This document shows positions 37,377 to 45,613 of a stretch of 49,647 bases of DNA, one piece after another. Made by a program: the position numbers and the translations under genes. The notes under the pieces were generated by a model. The model made no database searches and was not told where the DNA came from. It saw only the letters and a list, made by a program, of their open reading frames with translations. Each line of letters starts with the position of its first letter. Position 1 is the stretch's first letter. Source of the DNA: Pseudomonas floridensis (GTDB taxonomy: Bacteria; Pseudomonadota; Gammaproteobacteria; Pseudomonadales; Pseudomonadaceae); assembly GCF_002087235.1 (NCBI RefSeq), contig NZ_MUIO01000016.1, positions 1 through 49,647 on the forward strand, in the 5' to 3' direction.

Positions 37377-37889
37377 ACCTTGGATGGGGACGGTAGGTGC
37401 ATCACCTTTCACCAGTATCATGATCCCGGTGATTTTTGTCTCCCTCGGGTATCGGCGCTTCAATACCAAGGTCGTGTGGGGGGCGACATTCGCTGCAGCT
37501 ACCTCAATCACTAAGTGCAGTTCGTCCGGCAGGACTCCCCCGACGAATAGTTAAGCAACGTTGATGTGTTCTGGTACACCGGCCAGGTGCTGTTCAGCAG
37601 CCATGTTGCGCACGGCCTCCCCCATCCTGAAAGCTAAAACGTAACCGTGACCTGTCAGTTCGCTGGAACGGCGCTTTTTCGTCCTCCGCTGGACGAACGC
37701 GATGCGTTGGTGCGCGATTTGTTTCAGGCGGTGCCGACGGTAATCGCGAGTTCTCGGGATAATCTTAGGCAGCGATAGGTGAGCTATTTGCCGGAGCGTG
37801 TTCGGCAGTCATCTTAAAGGCCGCTGCTGGAACCTGACGCCAGTTCGGACGACGACATCTCGAACTGGCGTCTACGGCTGTCAGCTAGT
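37377..37889 (+). pseudogene. decayed unknown gene with several in-frame stops
   Basis: The stretch has no intact gene over 500 bp. One single frame throughout reads as protein with five or more stop codons: CITFHQYHDPGDFCLPRVSA, VGGDIRCSYLNH, VFWYTGQVLFSSH, FRPPLDERDALVRDLFQAVP, then VSYLPERVRQS and RPLLEPDASSDDDISNWR. Substitutions rather than indels caused the decay, so the gene can be reconstructed by eye. I do not recognise it. It runs into the 3' end of the coiled-coil gene on the other strand. Confidence 0.45.
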
Positions 37890-38676
37890 CAAATACGTGC
37901 ATTTTTTCTACGGCTTCAAAATGCTCAGTATTGGACACGCCTTGAGCGCTCAGTGCGTTTGAGCATTCTGTAACCGCAAACTCAATGGCATTTTTGAGTG
38001 CGTTCAGGGCAACACCTATTTCCTTTGTTGCCTCAGGCCCCAGCATCGCTTTCGCTGTACGTGCTGATTCTGACGCCAGCCTTAGGGCTTCCTCGGCTTT
38101 TATACGTGTAACTTCGCGCGCTGCCTCTTCAGTCTGGCGTTGCGCGAGCTGCAGTGCTGCCTCTCGGGCACGCTGCTGCGCGGCGTGTTCTTCTGCCATG
38201 CGCCGGGCGGCTTCTTCCGCCTGCATTCGTGCCCGAGCAGCATTTTCGGCTGCGCGGCGTGCGGCTTCTTGAGCGACAAGCACGGTGTGCTGGCGTTGCT
38301 GCTCTTTAAGCCTGCCGTGTAACGATTCGAGGCCTGCTTTGAACTCGTTTAGAAAGCGAATACTCTGCAGATGAAAATCAGCATCGACCGTCATGGAGTA
38401 GAAGTCAGTCTGACCACCTCCCGGCAAGCTGCGCAACAAGGCTTTGTTTTCCATGTCGAGCTTTGTAGCGCGTACATCACCCCACATGAAACGTACATTA
38501 TCGATGTGTGCTTGCTGCAACGGTGCTCGTTTGCTGTTAATAAGATGATGGGCCGTGTGTATGTATCGTTCGGTAATCCCTGTGTATTCAAGTCCGCTCA
38601 AGCTGCCAATGTGAGCGGCAAGTTCTGCCTGCAAAAAATTGGGCAGTTGTTGCAGGTGATGATTTAACTCTTCCAT
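37885..38676 (-). CDS. Ala/Glu-rich coiled-coil protein in the bacteriocin island, unknown
   Basis: This 263-residue protein begins MEELNHHLQQLPNFLQAELA with AAGGAT seven bases before the ATG. Residues about 1-115 look helical. Residues about 120-215 are an Ala/Glu/Arg coiled coil (RRAAENAARARMQAEEAARR, MAEEHAAQQRAREAAL). The tail is short. The coiled coil resembles in composition the N-terminal stretch of the pyocin upstream, but I see no nuclease, lysis or immunity motif. It lies 67 bp after the immunity gene in the same direction and is probably transcribed with it. Confidence 0.65.
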   Translation of the reverse strand: MEELNHHLQQLPNFLQAELAAHIGSLSGLEYTGITERYIHTAHHLINSKRAPLQQAHIDNVRFMWGDVRATKLDMENKALLRSLPGGGQTDFYSMTVDADFHLQSIRFLNEFKAGLESLHGRLKEQQRQHTVLVAQEAARRAAENAARARMQAEEAARRMAEEHAAQQRAREAALQLAQRQTEEAAREVTRIKAEEALRLASESARTAKAMLGPEATKEIGVALNALKNAIEFAVTECSNALSAQGVSNTEHFEAVEKMHVFD

Positions 38677-38743
38677 GGTTTAAATCCTTTTTAGATTGTT
38701 ATGATTGCTGAAAACTAATAGTGGATAAGCGTGCGGCGTTGGT

Positions 38744-39022
38744 TTAGTCGGACTGCTTGAACCCCGGCTTGCCACTCCGCGCTCTCCATGCCTTGATTTC
38801 CTGCATGACCCCTTTGGCGCTGTCTTCTCGATCTGCGGGTGGATAACAGAGGAGGCCTGATTTCTCGGGGTGCTCGGTCACGCCAGCTATGTGGTCGATA
38901 AGGTCAGTTATATACTGTTCCTCTTGATCTTCAGGCACATCAACCGGGCCGTCGAAAAGCTCGCTAAGAATTTCAAAGAACTCGGGTTCTGTGTATTCGC
39001 TCAGCGTTGATTTAAATTTCAT
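38744..39022 (-). CDS. colicin E-type DNase immunity protein (Im-like)
   Basis: This 92-residue acidic protein matches the Im2/Im9 pattern: FKSTLSEYTEPEFFEILSEL, GVTEHPEKSGLLCYPPADRE, WRARSGKPGFKQ. Family members bind the DNase domain of their own bacteriocin through helices II and III. The normally conserved YYP motif of helix III reads CYP here. The ATG overlaps the pyocin stop (ATGA) and AGGAA lies nine bases upstream, so it is translationally coupled to the nuclease gene. It is intact although the pyocin gene is interrupted. Confidence 0.9.
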   Translation of the reverse strand: MKFKSTLSEYTEPEFFEILSELFDGPVDVPEDQEEQYITDLIDHIAGVTEHPEKSGLLCYPPADREDSAKGVMQEIKAWRARSGKPGFKQSD

Positions 39023-40953
39023 GTGCGTGTTTTCCTGTGGGTCTGAATATGCTCTTTGGGAGTCATTATAGTGAGGTTGTCGAGGTCGTAGACGGCTCCC
39101 CCATTGCTGATCCAGTGTTTGTGATGGATCTCTAGTTTTACACGGCTGCCTATTCTGTCTTCCGGCAGAGCATAGGGTGCGCGTTTCTTTAAAACCTCTC
39201 TATTATTAATAAAGCTGAAGTGTCTACTCAACTCAGGATCTTTAGACGCCGCTAACCAAATTGCCTCTCTCAGCCAATCAAAGCTGTTGAATTTCTGACC
39301 TCTGAGCTGCTCCGCGATACTCGATGGAATGGGGGCTCCCTGACTCTTCGCAGAGTTTTTCAGCCAGTTTGCGTCAACCGTTGCTCCATACCCGCTCGCT
39401 ACCCCAGGAATAGACCTCGGGTCCTTGAATAGCAGATAGGTGTCTGGCAGCCCTGAATCAATCGGCGATACGAGAATGTAGTCATCAGGATCGTTTCGAT
39501 CGATTGCCGGGTACGTCTCAAGCTCGGGAGCGACCGGAGCCACGGTGGTGCCTGGATCAGCAGGCAGCGCTGGTGGCCTCAGGGGAGAGACAGTCGAGCT
39601 GTCAGCCGGTCGTGCTATTGGAGTCCAGATCAGTGACGGTGTGGATTCGCCATATCGGATAAATTCGTAGGTGTTGTTCTGGGCGTTGTAAGTGAATGTT
39701 CGTACACGAACCTTCGTGCCGAGTTTTATTCCATCGGTTGCCGTCCACTGCGCGAGCGAGCGTTCACCATCGGTGGATTCGACCAGTCGATGAGGTACAT
39801 CAATGGCACCGCCCACACTGGCGACGTAAGCCAGGTCCAGTGTTTCAGGCAGGTTGAGCTGTGAAAGGGGCGTGCCGACCACGGGCGAGGGCCGTTCGGC
39901 ATCGCCCAGGATCGGCGCATAAGCGGCTAGCGCGAGACCTGCATTGCGTGTGAGTGCCTTTGAAGCGATTCGAAAAAACTATTCCTTCGCCAGATGGGCC
40001 GTCTTTGTCTGTGCCGTTTCGATTCCCGCAGTGGTTGCCGACAGCGCCGGAGGTGCTACGGCATTCCATAGAGTGTTGACGTGCTTCGTGGAGACGGACT
40101 CTTCTGCCTCCCTGGCCGATCTGAAGGTGTGCGATAACTCGGCATGCTGTGTGGAGAGTTGGGTAGATCGTTCTTCGAGTAGTGAGATGGCTTGTGAAAG
40201 AAGCTGCGACTTTTGGGTATGCGTATAGGCATCTATCCAGCGTCGATGAAGCTGATGTGACAGATTTGCATCACCGTTGCTATGGGCTTCAAGAAATTGT
40301 TTGTACTGGCTTGGATCTGGATTGCCTACGCCTGTACCACTTGCAGTAAGTGCATTATTTAATGCATCCCGATCAGCGCTCTTCATGGCGATCAAGTAGT
40401 TGATCTGCGCTTTCTCTTGAAGGATGAGATCAAGTGCCTGCTGCGCGGTATGCGGAACCTGTTGCGAATCAATGAAGCCAATTTCCTGCGCTATCGACTC
40501 GGATAAGCTGGCAAACTTCGCTGTGAAGTGTCGTGCTATATCCTGACTTTCAGTTCGAAAAGACTCGGTCAACGAGTTGATAGTGTATCGGTATGCTTGT
40601 TCTTTCTCGGCTTGGGCACGTGCAGCAGCTTCTGTCTGCGCTCTCGCTGTTGCTTCGGCTTTTACTCGTTGTTCACGTTCGTGTTGCGCTTTGGCCAGAC
40701 TCTGCGCATGTTCCTGAGCCTGCCGCTCGGCCTGTGCGATGGCTTCGGCTTCAGCTATTGCTTGAGCAGCCTGCTGTGCGCGGGCATGCAGTCGCCTGCG
40801 TCGTCTTTTTCGGCTGGAGGAACCCGTATTGGTGAAACTGCTCCCGAAAAAGCCTGTATTTTGCAGTTTTGATGAGCCGCCGTGACTAATATTCACAGTC
40901 CCGGTGGTTGTGTCCTTTAATAAGTTGGTCTGTCTTTTTTTTCTGATAGCCAT
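39019..40953 (-). pseudogene. S-type pyocin with colicin-E DNase domain, interrupted by one amber codon
   Basis: A single frame of 645 codons is broken only by TAG at 39981-39979 (codon 325, context AHLAKE-stop-FFRIASKALTRN). The N-terminal part (about 1-320) is a basic leader then an Ala/Gln coiled coil. After the stop come the pyocin S translocation domain (DYILVSPIDSGLPDTYLLF, DPRSIPGVASGYG) and the DNase (GAPIPSSIAEQLRGQKFNSF, AASKDPELSRHF, LEIHHKHWISNGG, TPKEHIQTH). These carry the HNH catalytic histidines. If expressed whole, it would kill related strains by DNA cleavage. A GTG at 39882 could restart the nuclease half but has no ribosome binding site. Confidence 0.88.
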
Positions 40954-40978
40954 ACAGTTCTCCTTTCTGTATGGCTAT
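40946..40978 (-). promoter_or_regulatory. hairpin enclosing the pyocin ribosome binding site and start codon
   Basis: The 12-bp arms ATAGCCATACAG and CTGTATGGCTAT are perfect inverted repeats around a 9-base loop. In the pyocin mRNA the loop is AAAGGAGAA, which contains the Shine-Dalgarno sequence, and the AUG lies in the 3' arm. A GGA in the loop of such a stem is the classic binding site of RsmA/RsmE/CsrA translational repressors. A DNA-binding dimer site is the alternative. Confidence 0.6.
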
Positions 40979-41019
40979 GTTGTTTGGTTTTTTATGCACG
41001 CCCGATCTATATAAATATT

Positions 41020-42006
41020 TTAAATTGGTTTTTCTATGCTGATCACTACCTTCCCCACCGCCCTGCGCCCACCCAACGCATCAATCGCCTCCCCAGCGCG
41101 CTCCAGCGGATAGACCTGCGACACCAGCGGCTTCAACTTCCCTTCTTCAAACCACGCAAACAACTGCTTGAAGTTCGCGGCGTTATCCTGCGGCTGTCTC
41201 TGCGCAAACGAGCCCCAGAACACGCCCACCACCGAGGCACCCTTGAGCAGGGCGAGGTTGACCGGCAGTTCGGGGATGCGGCCGCTGGCGAAGCCGACGA
41301 CGAGCAGGCGGCCGTTCCAGGCGATGGCACGGATGGCCTGGTCGAAGAGGTCGCCGCCGACCGGGTCGTAGATCACGTCCACGCCATTGCCATGGGTGAG
41401 GCGTTTGATTTCGTCTTTGAGGTTGGCTTCGGTGTAATTGATGAGTTCATCGGCGCCTGCTTTTCGGGCGACTTCGAGCTTCTCTGCCGAGCTGGCAGCA
41501 GCGATTACACGGGCGCCGAGGGCTTTGCCGATTTCTACGGCTGCAAGGCCCACGCCGCCCGAGGCACCGAGCACCAGCAGGGTTTCACCGGGCTGAAGAT
41601 TGGCGCGTTGTTTAAGTGCATGCATCGAGGTGCCGTAGGTCATGCTGAAGGCGGCTGCTATGGTGAAGTCCATGCGCTCGGGAATCGGTAGCACGTTGTA
41701 GTTCGGTACCGCGACCTGTTCAGCAAAGCTGCCCCAGCCGGTGAGCGCCATGACGCGGTCGCCGGGTTTGAGGTGAGTGACTTTTTCGCCGACCGCCGAG
41801 ACGACGCCCGCAGCTTCACCGCCCGGTGAAAACGGAAAAGGCGGCTTGAACTGGTATTTGCCTTCTATGATGAGGGTGTCCGGAAAGTTGACCCCGGCTG
41901 CGCGAACGTCGAGCAGGATTTCGTTCTTCTTGATCGCAGGGCTCGGGATTTCTTCGAGCACCAGGGTATCCGCAGGACCAAAGGCTTTGCACAGCAGAGC
42001 TTTCAT
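41020..42006 (-). CDS. zinc-independent quinone oxidoreductase-like medium-chain dehydrogenase
   Basis: This 328-residue member of the MDR superfamily has the NADPH-binding LVLGASGGVGLAAVEIGKAL (about residues 143-162) and the QOR motif VRAAGVNFPDTLIIEGKYQF near 34-53. It lacks the zinc ligands of alcohol dehydrogenases. It probably reduces quinones or other alpha,beta-unsaturated carbonyls with NADPH. It ends 67 bp before the bacteriocin gene, transcribed the same way, so it forms the right border of that insertion. Confidence 0.88.
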   Translation of the reverse strand: MKALLCKAFGPADTLVLEEIPSPAIKKNEILLDVRAAGVNFPDTLIIEGKYQFKPPFPFSPGGEAAGVVSAVGEKVTHLKPGDRVMALTGWGSFAEQVAVPNYNVLPIPERMDFTIAAAFSMTYGTSMHALKQRANLQPGETLLVLGASGGVGLAAVEIGKALGARVIAAASSAEKLEVARKAGADELINYTEANLKDEIKRLTHGNGVDVIYDPVGGDLFDQAIRAIAWNGRLLVVGFASGRIPELPVNLALLKGASVVGVFWGSFAQRQPQDNAANFKQLFAWFEEGKLKPLVSQVYPLERAGEAIDALGGRRAVGKVVISIEKPI

Positions 42007-42136
42007 CGGGCTATTCCTTTTTCAGTAATGGCCGATAAAGTCAGTTAAGTGGGTTTCAGGGTCAATGAGCATGCCCCTGCCTGATAAGCACACATAAGCT
42101 GTAAGCTGAGTGGCAAACCGTATTAAGGAGTGGACT

Positions 42137-42541
42137 GTGAAAGCGTGGATTCTGATGTTGCTGGCTTTGTCGTTGCCCGCCATGGCACAGGAAGAGGCCA
42201 AGGAAGAAGGTCCGCCGAAAGCGGCCTATGTCTCGCTGACGCCACCTTTCGTAGGCAACTACGCGCTGGATGGCGGTCCCAAGTTGCGCGTCTACAAGGC
42301 CGACATTGCCCTGCGTGTTACCGGCGCTGACGCTGAAGCTGCCGTGAAGCGCAACGATGCGTTGATCCGCAACCAATTGGTGTCGCTGTTCACGCAGCAG
42401 ACCGTCGACACCATGAGCAGCGCCGAAGCGAAAGAGAACATTCGTCAGGAAGCGCTCAAGCAGGTTCAGCGCGTCATGAACGATGAAGAGGGTAAGCCCA
42501 TCGTTGAAGACCTGCTGTTCAACAACTTCATCGTCCAGTAA
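42137..42541 (+). CDS. FliL-like exported protein
   Basis: This 134-residue protein starts at GTG 42137, preceded by AAGGAG six bases upstream; a GTG nine codons earlier would include that site in the coding sequence. Signal peptide MKAWILMLLALSLPAMA. The body (YVSLTPPFVGNYALDGGPKL, LIRNQLVSLFTQQTVDTMSS, VEDLLFNNFIVQ) matches the FliL family, which associates with flagellar stators. Here it is outside any flagellar operon and lacks the usual long membrane helix, so a flagellar role is not certain. Confidence 0.82.
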   Translation: MKAWILMLLALSLPAMAQEEAKEEGPPKAAYVSLTPPFVGNYALDGGPKLRVYKADIALRVTGADAEAAVKRNDALIRNQLVSLFTQQTVDTMSSAEAKENIRQEALKQVQRVMNDEEGKPIVEDLLFNNFIVQ

Positions 42542-42547
42542 GGCCGC

Positions 42548-42997
42548 TCAGCGCAGCGCCAGAATCGCCGCCCATTGTTCGGCGGTCACTGGCATGACTG
42601 AAAGTCGACTACCCTTTTGCACCAGCGGCAGTTGTTCGAGCTGACTTTGCTGTTTCAGGTAGCCGAGGCCGAGCACCTTGTCGAAACGCTCCACGAACGC
42701 CACATCAATGGCGCTCCACGGATTCTTTTCGGGGGTTGCCTTGACGTCGTGGTAAAGGCTGTCAGGGTCCAGCGCGGTCGGGTCCGGGTAGGCGGCTTCG
42801 GTGATCTTGGCGATTCCTGCAATGCCAGGTTCAGGGCAACTGGAATGATAGAAAAAGAACTCGTCGCCCTCCGCCATGGACCTGATGAAGTTGCGCGCCT
42901 GATAGTTGCGTACGCCGTCCCAGCGGGTGTTGCCCAGACGTTGCAGGTCGCTGATCGAGAGCTCATCGGGCTCGGATTTCATCAGCCAATAGGCCAT
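42548..42997 (-). CDS. EVE-domain protein
   Basis: This 149-residue protein is a single EVE (PUA-like) domain, recognised by MAYWLMKSEPDELSISDLQR, WDGVRNYQARNFIRSM and GDEFFFYHSSCPEPGIAGIA. EVE proteins bind modified bases in DNA or RNA through an aromatic pocket. The eukaryotic relative is THYN1. It is convergent with the FliL-like gene. Its target in Pseudomonas is unknown. Confidence 0.92.
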   Translation of the reverse strand: MAYWLMKSEPDELSISDLQRLGNTRWDGVRNYQARNFIRSMAEGDEFFFYHSSCPEPGIAGIAKITEAAYPDPTALDPDSLYHDVKATPEKNPWSAIDVAFVERFDKVLGLGYLKQQSQLEQLPLVQKGSRLSVMPVTAEQWAAILALR

Positions 42998-43181
42998 TGA
43001 TGGTGCTCCTGGAACAAGAAGTTCATGTTTGTTTTATGACAAACCGACAGTCGGTTGGCGTCAGGATTTGCGTACTGGTTCACGTTATCGCAGAATGCCG
43101 CCATTTTAAGCACCACGCTGCTGCACGGCCCACACAAAACCGCTGCTGACATCGTATTGATTTGCCTAAGGAGGGCAGTCA

Positions 43182-43334
43182 ATGAAGCGCAAGCCTGATT
43201 TACTCTGGATTCTGGTTATATTGTTTGGCTTGGGTGTCGTGACAACGGGTTATGCGCAAAGCCTGTGGGCGAGCAAGCCGGACATGCCTGTCGAGATTAC
43301 CCAGCAACAGCAGAAAGTGCCCGGTCGACACTGA
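43182..43334 (+). CDS. 50-residue single-pass membrane protein
   Basis: ATG 43182 is preceded by TAAGGAGGG, an excellent ribosome binding site. The product has one hydrophobic helix (LLWILVILFGLGVVTTGYAQ, residues 7-26) and a short polar tail ending KVPGRH. Codon use is like neighbouring genes. It lies in the otherwise empty stretch between the EVE and cyclo-ligase genes, both on the other strand. Function unknown; such tiny proteins are easily missed by gene callers. Confidence 0.75.
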   Translation: MKRKPDLLWILVILFGLGVVTTGYAQSLWASKPDMPVEITQQQQKVPGRH

Positions 43335-43388
43335 TAAGCCCCGTCTTGCTCTGACCGTCCAGACGCCTTCGCAACGAAGCCCGATCGG

Positions 43389-44000
43389 TCAGAGTCCCTG
43401 CGCCAGATACCAGCGTTTGTCCGATACCGTTCCCTGCAGTGGAACATCCCAGCTGGCTTGCGCCAAGCGTTCTACCTTCTGACATTCATGCGCCAGGCCG
43501 AGCAATACCGGCTTGCGCCAGGTACTTCTGCGCGTCCGGTACGCCAGGCTGCGATCGTAGAAGCCGCCGCCCATGCCCAGACGTCCACCTTCGTCATCGA
43601 ATCCCACCAACGGCATCAGAATCAGATCGAGCGCCCAGATTCGACGCTGTTTGGCGCGGTCGATGCGTGGCTCGGGTATGCGGAAGCGGTTGGGCCTGAA
43701 TTTCTCGCCGGGACGCACGCGCTGAAAAACCATGCGTGTGCGCGGCCAGGCATTGAGAACGGGCAGGTACGTCGCCTTGCCGCGACGCTGCGCCGCACGT
43801 AACAACAGGCGTGGATCGATCTCGCCGTCCATGGGCAGATAGAGCGAGACATGCCGGGCGCGCCTGAATAATGGATGCTGCGCCAATTGACGATACAGGC
43901 CGCGGGCGGCTTCACGTTGCTGGCTACGGCTGAGGGATCGACGCGCCTTTCGCAGTTGGCGACGCAATTGCGGGCGTGAGAGCGAAGGTGCACTGGTCAT
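43389..44000 (-). CDS. fau: 5-formyltetrahydrofolate cyclo-ligase
   Basis: This 203-residue enzyme converts 5-formyl-THF to 5,10-methenyl-THF with ATP. The family signature is DLILMPLVGFDDEGGRLGMG followed by GGFYDRSLA near residues 130-160, and the N-terminus is rich in Arg (RPQLRRQLRKARRSL). The start at ATG 44000 (MTSAPSLSRP) is preferred over an upstream ATG. It lies just downstream of 6S RNA on the same strand; the 6S RNA-ygfA/fau linkage is conserved across gamma-proteobacteria and the two are probably cotranscribed. Confidence 0.93.
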   Translation of the reverse strand: MTSAPSLSRPQLRRQLRKARRSLSRSQQREAARGLYRQLAQHPLFRRARHVSLYLPMDGEIDPRLLLRAAQRRGKATYLPVLNAWPRTRMVFQRVRPGEKFRPNRFRIPEPRIDRAKQRRIWALDLILMPLVGFDDEGGRLGMGGGFYDRSLAYRTRRSTWRKPVLLGLAHECQKVERLAQASWDVPLQGTVSDKRWYLAQGL

Positions 44001-44091
44001 GATCGAGAGGTCATGCAGGCGGGTCCTTGAAGTCGGAATCAAGGCAGGATCGTCATTGCCAGACAGCGGTGACCGGCAATGGATTTAATGA

Positions 44092-44270
44092 GGACTCCCC
44101 GACGAACCGCTGTCGGTGTAGCCCTTGAACCCGAAAGTTCAAGGTGGAGATTGCAGGAGGTTTTAAGGCTTTCCGTCGAGCGGACATGCACACCAACCCC
44201 AACGTGCAACCCCCGTGGTTGTGCGTATCGGCTCAGGGACATGACCGACTGGCAAGCACTCCAGGGAGTG
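44092..44270 (-). ncRNA. ssrS: 6S RNA
   Basis: The minus strand begins about CTCCCTGGAGTGC and closes with the pairing partner near GGGGAGTCC. Between lie GTCGGTCATGTCCCTGAGCC, TGTGCATGTCCGCTCGACGG and ACCTTGAACTTTCGGGTTCA, segments I know from Pseudomonas 6S RNA. About 180 nt forms one long hairpin with a central bubble that mimics an open promoter and sequesters sigma-70 RNA polymerase in stationary phase. Position between zapA and the cyclo-ligase gene is the usual one. Ends are approximate. Confidence 0.9.
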
Positions 44271-44300
44271 GCGCAAGTATACAGAAATGACCCGCAATAA

Positions 44301-44630
44301 TCAGCCCCGTGTTGAATCCGGCGCGCCTGGCGTGTCACTGGACAGGACCAGATCGACTTTATCGAGCAGATCGCGGACCTGTTCGCGCGTCGATCCGCTG
44401 GCCTGTACGTCAGGCAAATCCTGCTTGTGCAGCAAATCGTGGGTGATGTTCAGGGCGGCCATCACGGCGATACGGTCGGCACCGATTACTTTGCCGCTGC
44501 TGCGGATTTCACGCATCTTGCCATCCAGGTAGCGGGCAGCGCTGACAAGGTTGGTGCGCTCTTCCTGAGGACAGATGATGGAGTATTCCTTGTCGAGGAT
44601 TTGAACGGTAACGCTGTTGCCATTACTCAT
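44301..44630 (-). CDS. zapA: cell division protein ZapA
   Basis: This 109-residue ZapA protein cross-links FtsZ filaments at the Z-ring. The N-terminal VTVQILDKEYSIICPQEERT and ARYLDGKMREIRSSGKVIGA are family hallmarks, followed by a C-terminal coiled coil. It is coupled to the upstream gene by an ATGA overlap and followed by 6S RNA. Confidence 0.94.
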   Translation of the reverse strand: MSNGNSVTVQILDKEYSIICPQEERTNLVSAARYLDGKMREIRSSGKVIGADRIAVMAALNITHDLLHKQDLPDVQASGSTREQVRDLLDKVDLVLSSDTPGAPDSTRG

Positions 44631-44836
44631 GAGTCTTGCTCCAAAGCCTTGAGGCGCGAAATCATTGACTCGACCTTTTGCCGGGCGATTTCGTTCTTTT
44701 CAATGAGGTGGGCGCGTTCCTCGCGCCAGGATTTTTCCTGAGCTAATAGGAGTGCGTTTTGGGCTTTAAGTTGCTCGGCGTGCTTGAGTAGCAGCTCCAC
44801 GCGTTTCATCAGCGCTTGCAGGTCGGTGTCTTCCAT
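44627..44836 (-). CDS. small coiled-coil protein upstream of zapA (ZapB-like, TIGR02449 type)
   Basis: This 69-residue protein is one continuous helix (MEDTDLQALMKRVELLLKHA, LKAQNALLLAQEKSWREERA) with Leu heptads. It is the conserved partner gene of zapA in Pseudomonas, and its stop overlaps the zapA ATG. By shape and linkage it may act like ZapB in division; homology to ZapB itself is not demonstrable by eye. Confidence 0.85.
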   Translation of the reverse strand: MEDTDLQALMKRVELLLKHAEQLKAQNALLLAQEKSWREERAHLIEKNEIARQKVESMISRLKALEQDS

Positions 44837-44985
44837 TGTTTTCCACTGAGTACTTTCTGATGAATGGCACGGGCGAGGTAATCATGCCGAAGCCCAAACC
44901 GTCGCGTTGATGATCTTGGCGCGCGGATAGTCTAGGATACAAGGCCTTCATTCTAGACATTGCGCCGTTTGGCGACTAGCTACCC

Positions 44986-45540
44986 ATGCCCATTCAGAAT
45001 TCTCCTTACAAAGCATTTGCCACCTTGCTCAACAGCAGTGGCCACCCGGTTTCTCCCGCTGAACTCCACGGCCTGCTGTTGGGCCGCAGTTGCGCCGGTG
45101 CCGGCTTCGACAACGAAAGCTGGTTCGCCGACGCGTCGGTGCTGCTGGAAACCGAGCCGCAAGACAATGTTCGCCAGGCCCTGATCGGCCTGCAGGAGAT
45201 GGTCAAGGGCGAACTCACCAGCGACGACATGACCGTTGTGCTGTTGCTGCCGGGCGACGACGAGCCGTTGGCCGAGCGCGCCGCCGCGTTGGGCCAGTGG
45301 TGCCAGGGTTTTCTGTCAGGCTTCGGTCTGGCAGCCGGTGACAAGGTGCTGAGCATTGAGGCCACCGAAGTGCTGCAGGATCTGGCCGCCATCGCGCAGG
45401 TGCAGGACGCGCTGGAAGAATCCGAAGACGGCGAAACCGACTACATGGAGGTCATGGAATACCTGCGTGTCGCGCCGTTGCTGTTGTTCACCGAGTGCAA
45501 CAAGCCTGCCGCCGCACAACCCAAGCCTTCCCTGCACTGA
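44986..45540 (+). CDS. ygfB: YgfB/YecA family protein (UPF0149)
   Basis: This 184-residue all-helical protein has the UPF0149 signature [15 protein letters not shown] near residues 26-40 and [14 protein letters not shown] near 105-118. In P. aeruginosa YgfB is described as affecting ampD regulation and beta-lactam resistance. It is transcribed ahead of pepP in the same direction, with zapA and its partner divergent. Confidence 0.9.
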   Translation: MPIQNSPYKAFATLLNSSGHPVSPAELHGLLLGRSCAGAGFDNESWFADASVLLETEPQDNVRQALIGLQEMVKGELTSDDMTVVLLLPGDDEPLAERAAALGQWCQGFLSGFGLAAGDKVLSIEATEVLQDLAAIAQVQDALEESEDGETDYMEVMEYLRVAPLLLFTECNKPAAAQPKPSLH

Positions 45541-45613
45541 TTGCCCATCATCGCCTGCCGGCCGGGTAACAAAACCCCGGCGCCGGTAAGCGCCATCAGG
45601 ACTAACGTTGCCG

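Noticed and set aside
40954..40970. LexA/SOS box before the pyocin
   Set aside because: The palindrome is ACAG-N9-CTGT, the reverse of the LexA order CTGT-N8-ACAG, and it overlaps the start codon, so it is better read as an RNA hairpin.
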